Source of the DNA: Algoriphagus limi
GTDB lineage: Bacteria; Bacteroidota; Bacteroidia; Cytophagales; Cyclobacteriaceae
Direction: 5' to 3'
DNA length: 64,000 bases
Assembly (NCBI RefSeq): GCF_024919275.1
Contig: NZ_JANWGH010000002.1
Span: forward strand, 620,001-684,000
Below the pieces are notes generated by a model. The model was not told the DNA's origin. It searched no databases and was given only the letters and a program-made list of their open reading frames with translations. Within the stretch, counting starts at the first letter, position 1; the number at the start of each line of letters is the position of its first letter. A program made the translations under genes and the position numbers. Positions 45,892 through 54,669 of this stretch are shown here, one piece after another.

Positions 45892-46561
45892 TTTCGAGGG
45901 AATTAAAAGCTGTCTTGTTTTTGTAAATAAGCGGTGCCCACTCTGAAGCACTTGCGTTAATTATTTCTCCAATAGCACGAGAGGAAATGGTTGCGCCACT
46001 GATACCGTCTACTTCCCAAGCATTGGTTTTTGTACCTTTTTTGACAGTGACAACCCGGTTCTGTAAAGTCGATTGGTCATCGTTAAGATCTACATCCAAG
46101 GCTGTGAAATTTTCAAGGAAGGTGGGATCTTTCTCAATTTTATCTCCTAATCCCGGAGTTTCTTTGCTTTCCAAGACGTAGAATCCAACCACTGTCTGAT
46201 TTTCCGGGTCATATCCATAAATGATCTTGATTTGATCAGCATAGCCTTGCCCACTTGCTACAATAGCAATCCCCTTGAAATTTCCTTCGCTGTCATACCC
46301 GGCATAGACTACGTCTGTATCCGTTTCTTCTGCAGGAACAAAAGCATTGTTTTTATATGCATAGGGCTGCATTTCGGTGATTCCAGGAAGTACCTTAAAG
46401 ATCGCCTCTTTGAGGGCTTCTGCTCTCAGAAATTCAATTCGTGGCAAGGTTCCTTCATAGGTGAATACGATCAGTATCCCACAAATAATACCGATGCCAG
46501 CCATGGCACGCAGCATTTTAAAGCTATTGGAAGGAGGTGCTATGGTCTTTGAATCTGTCAT
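45881..46561 (-). CDS. rnfG: Electron transport complex subunit RnfG (covalent FMN)
   Basis: This 226-residue protein has one N-terminal membrane helix (about residues 17-34) and a periplasmic FMN-binding domain with ESKETPGLGDKI and the flavinylation motif SGATISS, where Thr191 should receive FMN from ApbE. It overlaps rnfD by 4 bp and rnfE by 11 bp. No apbE gene is visible in the window, so the flavin transferase must be elsewhere. Confidence 0.93.
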   Translation of the reverse strand: MTDSKTIAPPSNSFKMLRAMAGIGIICGILIVFTYEGTLPRIEFLRAEALKEAIFKVLPGITEMQPYAYKNNAFVPAEETDTDVVYAGYDSEGNFKGIAIVASGQGYADQIKIIYGYDPENQTVVGFYVLESKETPGLGDKIEKDPTFLENFTALDVDLNDDQSTLQNRVVTVKKGTKTNAWEVDGISGATISSRAIGEIINASASEWAPLIYKNKTAFNSLENEQ

Positions 46562-47571
46562 GATGATTTTAATGAAGTTCCATAAACCCGATAGCGAATC
46601 AATCGATCGATATGAGGTGAAATAGCATTCCCTAACAAGATGGCATACATAACTCCTTCAGGAAGTCCACCCCAAATCCGTATTACCACGATTAGTGTTC
46701 CGATAATGGCTCCGTAAAGGATGACTCCCCATTTGGTGATGGGTGAAGCCACCATGTCGGTTGCCATAAAGACTGCACCGAGCATCAGTCCTCCTGAAAA
46801 GAGCATAAATAAAGGAGAGGGATACTTGGAAGGATCTATCCAATAGAATATGCCGCTCAAAATAAAGACTGTCGCAAGGATGGAGACTGGAATTCTCCAA
46901 TTCATAAAGTTTCTCAAGGCCAGATAAACTCCTCCCAAAAGAATCAAAATGGCACTTGTTTCTCCAGCAGACCCGCTTACAAAACCAAAAGCCAAATCTG
47001 CTGTGTCGGTGACAACCCCGTCAAACTTAAAAGCTGAAAGAGGTGTGGCACCCGATACTCCGTCAACCATCGGTTTCATAAATGGGGCTGCAAACAGCGA
47101 ACTGTTGATAGTAGTAAATCGATCTGCCGCAAATCCGTCATACCAAGTGGTAATGGCAACAGGGAATGCTCCCTGAAGTACAGCTCTTCCAACTAAGGCT
47201 GGGTTAAAAACATTATAGCCCAAGCCTCCAAAAAGGAATTTACCAACGCTTATGGCGATAACACCGCCTAAGAAGGTCATCCAAAGTGGAAAAGTGGGAG
47301 GTAAGGTTAGACCTAATAGTAATCCTGTGATGATTGCCGACCAATCGGAGACAGTACTTCTTTTCTTTGATAATCGGCAAAGCACATGTTCGGTTAATAC
47401 ACAGGATAAAGTGGACGTAATCAATACCAAGGCAGCATTCCAGCCGAAGACATATACTGAAAATGCGGCCGCAGGTAACATAGCCCAAACCACATTGCGC
47501 ATAATGATCTCCACACTAGTTCCTTTGACCAAATGTGGTGAGGTGCTGATATGTAATGTTTGCTTAAACAT
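46558..47571 (-). CDS. rnfD: Electron transport complex subunit RnfD (covalent FMN)
   Basis: The start at 47571 gives 337 residues beginning MFKQTLHISTSPHLVKG, the conserved RnfD N-terminus, overlapping rnfC by 8 bp; a start at 47670 is too far into rnfC. The protein has about nine to ten membrane helices. The flavinylation motif SGATPLSA carries Thr176. The NVFNPALVGRA segment is typical. RnfD is an ion-translocating subunit and homolog of NqrB. Confidence 0.94.
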   Translation of the reverse strand: MFKQTLHISTSPHLVKGTSVEIIMRNVVWAMLPAAAFSVYVFGWNAALVLITSTLSCVLTEHVLCRLSKKRSTVSDWSAIITGLLLGLTLPPTFPLWMTFLGGVIAISVGKFLFGGLGYNVFNPALVGRAVLQGAFPVAITTWYDGFAADRFTTINSSLFAAPFMKPMVDGVSGATPLSAFKFDGVVTDTADLAFGFVSGSAGETSAILILLGGVYLALRNFMNWRIPVSILATVFILSGIFYWIDPSKYPSPLFMLFSGGLMLGAVFMATDMVASPITKWGVILYGAIIGTLIVVIRIWGGLPEGVMYAILLGNAISPHIDRLIRYRVYGTSLKSS

Positions 47572-48901
47572 TCTTTGATTTTCTTTTGCGGACAATGGAT
47601 TTGGAAAGTCTGAAGTACTGAACCAATGGAATATGAGATGGGCAGACGAAAGAGCAGGAGCCACATTCAAAGCAGTCCATCAGATTATATTCTTCAGCCA
47701 TTTTATCATAGCTTTCAAATTTGGCTAGGATGCCCAATTTGGAAGGGTTGAGTGAAAGTGGACAGGCATCTACACAAGCGCCGCATTTGATACATGGGTA
47801 CACTTGTGCGGAGCGATGCACTTGCTTTTGGTTGAAAACCACAATTCCTGAGGTGCCTTTGACAATGGAAATGTCCAAATTTCCTACAGCCACTCCCATC
47901 ATGGGTCCTCCCATGTACACCTCGCTAATGCTTTCATCTACTCCCACTTGTTCCAATACATATCGGAGCGGAGTACCAATAGGAATGAGATAATTTCCCT
48001 TCTTCTTGACTCCAGGACCAGTGATAGTAATCACTCGCTCTTGAATACCTCGACCATGGGGTAACAGACGCCCGATTTCTGCTGTTGTTGCTACATTGAC
48101 CACAACGGCATGCACATCGATTGGCAAGCCTCCAGACGGAACTTCCTTGCCCATTAGTGCGGTAATCAGCATTTTCTCGGCACCTTGAGGATATTTTACA
48201 GGAACAACCTGAACAGAGATGGGCTCTTTTCCGGTAAGTTTGCTCGCTAGGAATTCGGCAGCATCTTGCTTATTTGCCTCTATTCCAATGATCGTCTGTT
48301 TCGCACCCGTCGCTTTCATCAGGTATCTAATCCCCATGAAAATATCATCCGGTTGCTCTAGCATCACCCGATGGTCAGTCGTCAGGTAAGGTTCGCATTC
48401 AATTCCATTGATGATGAGGGTTTCGCAGTGCTTTCCTTCTGGAATTTTCAATTTGGCATGAGTAGGAAATGCTGCTCCTCCCAATCCAACAATCCCTGCT
48501 TCCTGAATTCCCAAGAGAATTTCTTCAGGTGTGGCAGTTTCCAAATCTATCGGATCGCCTTCCAGTATTTCCTGAGTGGAGGAAGGAAAAGGTTCCAGGT
48601 AGATTCCGGTTGTCATTTTTCCCGAAAGGGTGGGAACATTGGCAATTTTGCGAATGATTCCACTGGCGGGAGAATGAAGAGGCACAGACAAAAACCCGTC
48701 AGATTCTGCTAATTTTTGTCCCCTAACTACTTCCTGTCCCTCCCGAATGATGATTTTGGAAGGCTTTCCTATGTGCTGGGCAACAGGAAGTATAATTAGC
48801 GGGGCAAAGGAAAACTGCCGAATGGGTAGGCCATTGGTTTCATCTTTATTTTCAGGCGGATGAATACCATGCTTAAAGGTATGTCTGTTGATGGTTAGCA
48901 T
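47564..48901 (-). CDS. rnfC: Electron transport complex subunit RnfC
   Basis: This 445-residue cytoplasmic subunit has the NADH-dehydrogenase-like fold with the FMN/NADH region GIVGLGGAAFPTHAKL, and two [4Fe-4S] ferredoxin motifs near the C-terminus: Cys370-x2-Cys373-x2-Cys376-x3-Cys380 (CIKCGACVDACP) and Cys410-x2-Cys413-x2-Cys416-x3-Cys420 (CFECGSCSFVCP). It exchanges electrons with NAD(H). It starts only 5 bp after the PFOR stop and overlaps rnfD, so pfor and rnf are one transcription unit. The gene order C-D-G-E-A then B is that of clostridial Rnf. Confidence 0.94.
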   Translation of the reverse strand: MLTINRHTFKHGIHPPENKDETNGLPIRQFSFAPLIILPVAQHIGKPSKIIIREGQEVVRGQKLAESDGFLSVPLHSPASGIIRKIANVPTLSGKMTTGIYLEPFPSSTQEILEGDPIDLETATPEEILLGIQEAGIVGLGGAAFPTHAKLKIPEGKHCETLIINGIECEPYLTTDHRVMLEQPDDIFMGIRYLMKATGAKQTIIGIEANKQDAAEFLASKLTGKEPISVQVVPVKYPQGAEKMLITALMGKEVPSGGLPIDVHAVVVNVATTAEIGRLLPHGRGIQERVITITGPGVKKKGNYLIPIGTPLRYVLEQVGVDESISEVYMGGPMMGVAVGNLDISIVKGTSGIVVFNQKQVHRSAQVYPCIKCGACVDACPLSLNPSKLGILAKFESYDKMAEEYNLMDCFECGSCSFVCPSHIPLVQYFRLSKSIVRKRKSKNV

Positions 48902-48906
48902 ATCCT

Positions 48907-51900
48907 TTAATTGTATTTCTCGGCCCTTTTAATCCATTTTTCAATGTCCTTTCCTGTCTTGTCAGCTGGCAATCCTGGATGGATTACTTGGGCTGTACAT
49001 TTTTCGGCAGCTAGAACGAGGTCCTGATAGGGTCCTGCCTGTGCGTCTTTGATATAGGCTTTTTTATCTTGATTGTATGCAAATATTTTAGGATTCAGAT
49101 TGATGCACTCATTACAGGAGGTGCATTCATCTGTCTCGATCCAAGCTGAAGATTCAGTTTGGGTAGTAGGGGCTTGCTCCTGAGTAGTTGCAGGCTGCTC
49201 GGCAGGGCTTGCCTGCATCATGGAGGAAGATAGATCGATTCCATTTCCACCGGCAAGTTGTGCGAGTTTTCTGGCAATCTTCCCGACAATCTCCGCTCTG
49301 ATTTTGCTTTCTAGATCCTCTTCAGCAGCGGCCTCAGTTTTCGTGCCCGCCAAATCCCGTAGCAAAATCCAGAAGTCTCTTCGTTCCTCGCAAGACTCGA
49401 CAATGGTTTTCGCTACGATTACCCGAGTCAATTGATTTTTTCTGTCTACTGCCCAGATGAATGGGAATTTACCTTCCCGATCCTCCTCGCTCATTTCCAA
49501 GAATTCAGTAAGCAGGATCATATTTTCATTCCAGGTATTTCGAGGAGCATTTCGGAAATGCTTTCTAAATCGGCCTTCAGTCAAGGCGAAGTCCGCAAAG
49601 GTCATTGGAACCTCCATGGATTTTTCAACCCCATTTTCAACATATTTTAATTGATATGTAGGCCAATCCTGATCGATAGCAGGGTTTCCTGATATATCCA
49701 AAGCTTCCTGGATTTTTACACTCAAATCAGGATTGTATCGGAATATTGGATAAGCTCTGGACTCTACAGCCAATTTTGCCTGATGAGATCCTAAATCATC
49801 GGCTACTCCATGCTCAGGTTGACATGTCGTATACAGGTTGAATAAGGCAGGTCGCTTGGTCATCAAACCATCGATAAAGCCTTCTATCATGTGGCTGGTG
49901 TTTGCCAACGTTCCTTGCATCACATAGGTGTTGCGGTGTGCCATGGCAATCAAGCCAATTTCCTTTCGAGGTTCTGGTTTACCTTTCCACACCTTGCCGT
50001 ATTGCGCCATGTCAGATACCTGACCGATGAAGCCTGAGGTACATGCCTGTCCACCAGTGTTGGAGTACACTTGAGTGTCCACGACAATTACTTTGATTGG
50101 TTTTCCGGAAGCCATCATTCTGGAGAGGTTTTGGAAGCCGATGTCATACATGGCACCATCACCACCCAAGGCTACGACAGGAGGACAAAGCAACCATTCT
50201 TCATCTGTGAATTGCTTCCAATTGAAGTAGGTAAAGAAATCTTTGTGTTCTTCTGCTTTGTACTTGCCTTCGAGAATCAAATTTGCTTTTCGAATAGCCT
50301 TGAATCCATCTGCCATCTTAGACATGTGACCCTCAAAGATCCCCATCGCCATGGATGGTGAATCCTGGAAGAGATGGTTTGCCCAAGGGAATGGGTATGG
50401 ATTGTAAGGGTAAGTACTACCCCAAACAGAGGTACATCCTGTGGCATTGGTCATACCCATAGCAGATCGACCTCGGCCCGTTGTTCCTTCTGTGTATTTC
50501 CATTTCAGTTTTCTGAGTTCTGAAATCAGATGGCTAGTTTCTTTTAGCCATTCCTGGTCAATCGGTTTGGTTCCGCTTACTGCTTCCAATTTGCTGGCAA
50601 TGCCAGACATGGTTAGATCAGTGTTTCGAGACTCGTTGAGAATCCTTTCTATCGCATCTGTATCCTTGATATTGATGGATTCCAGAAGTCGGGATTGAAT
50701 GTGTTGCTCTAGTTTTTGGATAAGTTCATCCAACTGATCGATATGCTTCTTAATGCGGGGTTGCATCAAGGATTCTACCGTCGCAATGAATAAATGCACC
50801 ACTGATTTTTCGGAGCAGCCAAGACAGGCACCATCCCCACTCACAAAGTGCTGGTAAGCATCCTTATTTAATAAGATGGTTTCCAGCGGTCCAATTTTTT
50901 CCTCTAAACTGTCAATTCGATTGAATATTTCAGGAGTGGTAGGAAGGTCTGACCACAAATCCCAGTCTTTTCTCAATCGGGCAATCGAACCTTCTGTCTG
51001 AATCACGGATACTAAGGCATCATCTTCGCAGACCTTGATACATTCATTACAGCCTTTACAGGTATTTGGATTGACAGTGATGCTGAACAAGCCCCCGCTG
51101 TTCGGGGATTTTTTTTCATGCAAATCGTAGTAAGGACGGGTCAAAGCAAATTTGAAGTCTCCCAGTTCTTCTTTGAACCAGCCGAGCTCATTCACCATAT
51201 CTGCATTGTCCTTGTTTTCCTCAGTCAATTGGTCGATTCCAATGTGGATCAATTGATTTACAGTTTGGTCTTCCGCTGCGTCCTTAAACAATGCTCTAAC
51301 CTTACTTTCCAGTGTACGGACTGCTTTGGTCAAATGCGTGACGTTATCATGATTCTTTTTGACCCGCTTTACGACTGTTTCAAGTACATCTTTCAAATCA
51401 CTCACCAAGCCTGGAATTGCTGTGTCAGGACAGACTGTGTAGCATTTGCCGCAGGCGGTACAATTATTCGGAATCCATTCAGGGTGCTCAAAGCGGATGC
51501 CTGACATATCACGGAAAACCGCCGTAGTGGCAGGCATCAAACTCAAACCGATAAATGGATCGGTGAGGTTGTCATTTCCCATTCCTTGCGCATAGAAATT
51601 ACCTGTTTGCTCCCAGAATCGGTGGATATCACTCAATTTGGATTGGCTCTGAGGTAATTCCTTCAGCATTTTTGGCAGCGGAATACCTACACTTTGGGCT
51701 GCTTGTCCGTTGGTGCCGGTTTGAATCTCTTTAGTTAGAATTTCATGCACCTCAGTAAATCCGCGCTTCACCACCCGCATGTTATCATCTACCACTCGCT
51801 GACCTTTGGCACCAAACTTATGCTGTAGCTGGTCTTCGATGGCTTTGAGTAATTCTTTTTCATTTAATCCTGCACTTTCCATCAAAGGAGAGGCCGCAAA

Positions 51901-53820
51901 GAATGCCCCTTGGAAGGCGATCCCTTGCATACGCAATTGCAACTCAGGATCTGTGGCCTCTTCACGGGCGATTTTAAATCCATCGATATAGAATACCCGT
52001 ATCTTGTTGTCGATGATGATTTTTTGGTATCGCTTTGGAATGTCAGCCCAAACTTCATCAGGAGAGGTTTTCTCGCTTTGAATGATAAAGCATCCGCCTT
52101 CCTTCAAGCCTGCCAATGCATTCGTGTGCTTAAAGACATTCGGGTCTGGAGAAAGCACTACGTCCACAAAATAAAACTCACAGTTCATCCGAATAGGCTC
52201 GGGTGCAGCTGCTAGGTAGTAGGTGGTAGGCTGACCTTTCTTTTCAGATCCATACTTGGGATTTGCTTTGATATCAAAACCCAAAAGATCATAAAGCGTC
52301 ATCGCTAAGTTTTTCCCGGTCGTAATTGCTCCCCATCCCCCAATGGAGTGAAAGCGAACCGTCGTCGCCCCTTTAGGCATGAGGTTTGGATTTTCCGATC
52401 CACGGATTCCTAAATCCTTGATATTGGGATAGGCCTCGAGGATAGTTTCCTGATAGGCCCGTTGTTTAGGGGTAAAGGCATTCTCCCGGATAAAGTCGAT
52501 GGAAAGGTAGAAGTGCTTTTTATGTTTTCCTTCGGGCAACATGTTTTCCACAGCCCCGATAATTCCTTCAGCTTGTAAGTCACGGCTACCCATTCCAAAT
52601 GAACCAGAGTAAAGCCTAGGTACGTCCTTGGCCTGATGATAAGATTCTATATCTGGATAGGGCTTTTGTCCGTCTGATAATCCGTTTTCCAAACATTTGG
52701 AAATCACAGCTCGCAACTCTCTCGCGATGGGAAGATCTTCTGCCAACGGCTGGTCAAGTCGTTCTAGAACGACAACTCCTTTTTTGCCTTTGATGACTTT
52801 AGAAAGAAGATCAGAAGGGAAAGGTCGGAACATGACCAGATTGACTACCCCAACTTTTATTTTTCGGGTGGCTCTTAGGTAATCAGCTACTGCTTCAGCA
52901 CTTGGAATCAAGCTTCCCTGACCTAAAATCAAATAATCGGCATCTTCTGCCTTGTAAGTCATGACCCGTTGATATTGTCTTCCGGTTAGTTCGGCATATT
53001 CATCAAATGCCTTGTCAGCGATGGCTTTAATATGATCAAAAAAGAAAGGGCGCTGGGCTGCCACACTTTGCATGTAGGAATCCTGATTTTGCACGATACC
53101 CGCCATTAGAGGATTATCCACATCCCAGAGTTCTGGAATTCTTCTTCGCTTTTCTCCATAAATAATCCGCTGGGCTGGAGTAGGAGTATCAATGATATCG
53201 TCCGGTCTGCCGAGAAATTCCTTGATCAGTTCCCTCTCAGGTACATACAAACTTTCAATTAGGTGAGTGGTCAAGAAACCATCCTGAGCAATAATCCCCG
53301 GTGTAAGTGCGAGCTCAGCAATATGGTGTGCCAGCACGTTTAAATCTGCCACATGTTGGGCATTTTTGGCAAACATCTGGAAAAAGCCCGTGTCATCCAC
53401 TGCATGATAATCATCATGTCCTGCGTGCACATTCAAGGTGGATTTTGTCATGGCTCTCGCACCTATGTTCAATACATAAGTAAGGCGTTTACCTACGGCT
53501 GCATACAAGGATTCGTGCATGTAAGCTATACCTTGCCCGGATGAAAAATTAGCGGCTCGCTGACCCGTCATGGAAAGGCCAGCGGTCACCGCTGCTGCTG
53601 CATGTTCCCCTTCAGGCTCAATAAAGATGAGCGGCTTGTCGGAAATATTAAGGTGTCCTTTAGCAGCTTCTTCAGCCCAATATTCACCCATTTGGGTGGA
53701 GGGGGTGATAGGATAAGCTCCTGCTGCATCTGAGGATTCTCTTTCGCACATAATGGCGGCTGTATTTCCGTCAAGGGCTGCCCGAATCCCAGGGTATTTG
53801 GGGTTAGTTTTATTGCTCAT
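48907..53820 (-). CDS. Pyruvate:ferredoxin (flavodoxin) oxidoreductase, extended form
   Basis: At 1637 residues this is about 450 longer than typical PFOR. Domain order is normal: alpha (YPITPSTQMGEYWAE, 36-50), domain II, gamma (GGWGAITTGKNLA, about 494-506), a ferredoxin domain with Cys787/790/793/797 and Cys921/924/927/931, and the TPP domain with Cys999/1002, GGDGAMYDIG (1219-1228), NTGGQ (1254-1258), NATGC1129 and Cys1333. Two charged helical insertions expand it: about 800-910 inside the ferredoxin domain and about 1010-1105 inside the cluster loop. A Pro/Gln/Thr-rich linker then leads to an extra [4Fe-4S] domain (Cys1566, 1569, 1572, 1608). It interconverts pyruvate and acetyl-CoA plus CO2 using ferredoxin. 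Confidence 0.93.
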   Translation of the reverse strand: MSNKTNPKYPGIRAALDGNTAAIMCERESSDAAGAYPITPSTQMGEYWAEEAAKGHLNISDKPLIFIEPEGEHAAAAVTAGLSMTGQRAANFSSGQGIAYMHESLYAAVGKRLTYVLNIGARAMTKSTLNVHAGHDDYHAVDDTGFFQMFAKNAQHVADLNVLAHHIAELALTPGIIAQDGFLTTHLIESLYVPERELIKEFLGRPDDIIDTPTPAQRIIYGEKRRRIPELWDVDNPLMAGIVQNQDSYMQSVAAQRPFFFDHIKAIADKAFDEYAELTGRQYQRVMTYKAEDADYLILGQGSLIPSAEAVADYLRATRKIKVGVVNLVMFRPFPSDLLSKVIKGKKGVVVLERLDQPLAEDLPIARELRAVISKCLENGLSDGQKPYPDIESYHQAKDVPRLYSGSFGMGSRDLQAEGIIGAVENMLPEGKHKKHFYLSIDFIRENAFTPKQRAYQETILEAYPNIKDLGIRGSENPNLMPKGATTVRFHSIGGWGAITTGKNLAMTLYDLLGFDIKANPKYGSEKKGQPTTYYLAAAPEPIRMNCEFYFVDVVLSPDPNVFKHTNALAGLKEGGCFIIQSEKTSPDEVWADIPKRYQKIIIDNKIRVFYIDGFKIAREEATDPELQLRMQGIAFQGAFFAASPLMESAGLNEKELLKAIEDQLQHKFGAKGQRVVDDNMRVVKRGFTEVHEILTKEIQTGTNGQAAQSVGIPLPKMLKELPQSQSKLSDIHRFWEQTGNFYAQGMGNDNLTDPFIGLSLMPATTAVFRDMSGIRFEHPEWIPNNCTACGKCYTVCPDTAIPGLVSDLKDVLETVVKRVKKNHDNVTHLTKAVRTLESKVRALFKDAAEDQTVNQLIHIGIDQLTEENKDNADMVNELGWFKEELGDFKFALTRPYYDLHEKKSPNSGGLFSITVNPNTCKGCNECIKVCEDDALVSVIQTEGSIARLRKDWDLWSDLPTTPEIFNRIDSLEEKIGPLETILLNKDAYQHFVSGDGACLGCSEKSVVHLFIATVESLMQPRIKKHIDQLDELIQKLEQHIQSRLLESINIKDTDAIERILNESRNTDLTMSGIASKLEAVSGTKPIDQEWLKETSHLISELRKLKWKYTEGTTGRGRSAMGMTNATGCTSVWGSTYPYNPYPFPWANHLFQDSPSMAMGIFEGHMSKMADGFKAIRKANLILEGKYKAEEHKDFFTYFNWKQFTDEEWLLCPPVVALGGDGAMYDIGFQNLSRMMASGKPIKVIVVDTQVYSNTGGQACTSGFIGQVSDMAQYGKVWKGKPEPRKEIGLIAMAHRNTYVMQGTLANTSHMIEGFIDGLMTKRPALFNLYTTCQPEHGVADDLGSHQAKLAVESRAYPIFRYNPDLSVKIQEALDISGNPAIDQDWPTYQLKYVENGVEKSMEVPMTFADFALTEGRFRKHFRNAPRNTWNENMILLTEFLEMSEEDREGKFPFIWAVDRKNQLTRVIVAKTIVESCEERRDFWILLRDLAGTKTEAAAEEDLESKIRAEIVGKIARKLAQLAGGNGIDLSSSMMQASPAEQPATTQEQAPTTQTESSAWIETDECTSCNECINLNPKIFAYNQDKKAYIKDAQAGPYQDLVLAAEKCTAQVIHPGLPADKTGKDIEKWIKRAEKYN

Positions 53821-53841
53821 AAGAAGGAGGATTGCTAGTGA

Positions 53842-54201
53842 TTAATTACCCGATACTACTTTGCGGGTATTTTCAGCCATGATGATAAAATCATTCGCCA
53901 TGTCAATATTCATCCAAGGATCCTCAGTATCAGCTCTGCGATACATGGGGGAAATATGTAAGCTGTTGAACTTGTCATCAATGGCTCTGCACTGTTTCAA
54001 GAGATCGTCAACTTGATCTTTTTCCTGGAACTCAACACCATGCTCATCTAGGAAGCTACCGAGGTAATTTACGACGGCATAATAGGCGTTTCGGCACACG
54101 CTGTAGGCTACTACGTCCTCTTCGGGTCTGCATAATTCATCTTTCGCAGCATAAAAAAAGTTGTCTGCCTTGTCCAGGATTGGGTTTTTTAGATTTTCCA
54201 T
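53842..54201 (-). CDS. HEPN-like small protein upstream of PFOR
   Basis: This 119-residue, all-helical, acidic protein looks like a HEPN-type four-helix bundle: VVAYSVCRNAYYAVVNYLGSF in helix two and MYRRADTEDPWMNIDMANDFI toward the end. The RNase motif of toxin HEPN proteins (R-x4-6-H) is not present, so RNA cleavage is not implied. It ends 21 bp before the PFOR start on the same strand, so it is probably the first gene of the operon. An accessory or assembly role for PFOR is possible; the fold call itself is by pattern only. Confidence 0.6.
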   Translation of the reverse strand: MENLKNPILDKADNFFYAAKDELCRPEEDVVAYSVCRNAYYAVVNYLGSFLDEHGVEFQEKDQVDDLLKQCRAIDDKFNSLHISPMYRRADTEDPWMNIDMANDFIIMAENTRKVVSGN

Positions 54202-54393
54202 GACAGTAGAGTTAGGTTAGTGAGATCAAGTTATCTCCTGCATGGATATGAAAACATGATAATTGTCAGCCACTTACCTGATAAAAATAAAGGGGGTCGG
54301 GAGGGGGCTTGCTTGGGGTATTAAATGAGAAGTAAAAAATGGACGGTTTAAAAATGATTAATAATATAAAGAAGAAGAAATCATTTCTTTCCT
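54202..54393. other. Spacer upstream of the PFOR/rnf gene string
   Basis: This gap should hold the promoter for the minus-strand operon. I found no perfect TAnnTTTG box. It contains a G-rich tract (listed separately) and a weak inverted repeat, AAATGATT (54352-54359) with AAATCATTT (54378-54386). Confidence 0.5.
54292..54318 (+). promoter_or_regulatory. Four-tract G-rich motif, candidate G-quadruplex
   Basis: Four G-runs of 5, 3, 5 and 4 bases occur at 54292-54296, 54299-54301, 54303-54307 and 54315-54318, with loops of 2, 1 and 7 nt. This satisfies the usual G3+N1-7 quadruplex pattern in an otherwise AT-rich region. It lies about 90-120 bp upstream of the first gene of the PFOR/rnf operon, on the template strand for that operon. 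Confidence 0.5.
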
Positions 54394-54669
54394 TTAAATC
54401 ATTTTAGGTCCACACCAAAGCCAATTAGAGATAAGATCAAATTTTTTTAAAAGTCTTGCTCCGTCTGACTACCTTCCTCCACCTTGGCTACAAACTGTTA
54501 CAAATGGAAAAGCTCTTGTCAAGTTTTAAAATACTTTCTTTCAGGTCTTGAAGAGAAATGTTCAGTGCAGGCGGAATTTGTCCTCGCTAATACTCCTCTT
54601 TATTTTTTAAATCAATGATTTGAATTTTTTGTCATTATAAATGACCTCTTTCACTTCTTCTACTTCAAT
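54394..54669 (-). pseudogene. Rhodanese-like sulfurtransferase pseudogene
   Basis: Translating the minus strand in pieces gives a rhodanese domain: IEVEEVKEVIYNDKKF, then after a one-base loss IIDLKNKEEY, a TAG, RGQIPPALNISLQDLKES and ILKLDKSF, then after a one-base gain VTVCSQGGGR, a TAG, and SDGARLLKKFDLISNW to a final stop at 54394. The active-site Cys in VCSQGGGR is still readable. At least two frameshifts and two in-frame stops make it non-functional. It overlaps the stop of the MFS gene, so the two were probably translationally coupled. Confidence 0.8.

Noticed and set aside
53842-54201. Toxin of a HEPN toxin-antitoxin pair
   Set aside because: There is no adjacent nucleotidyltransferase (MNT) gene and the R-x4-6-H motif is missing.
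54202-54393. Possible tRNA or small RNA ahead of the PFOR operon
   Set aside because: No cloverleaf or conserved arms were seen; only a G-rich tract and a weak inverted repeat are present.
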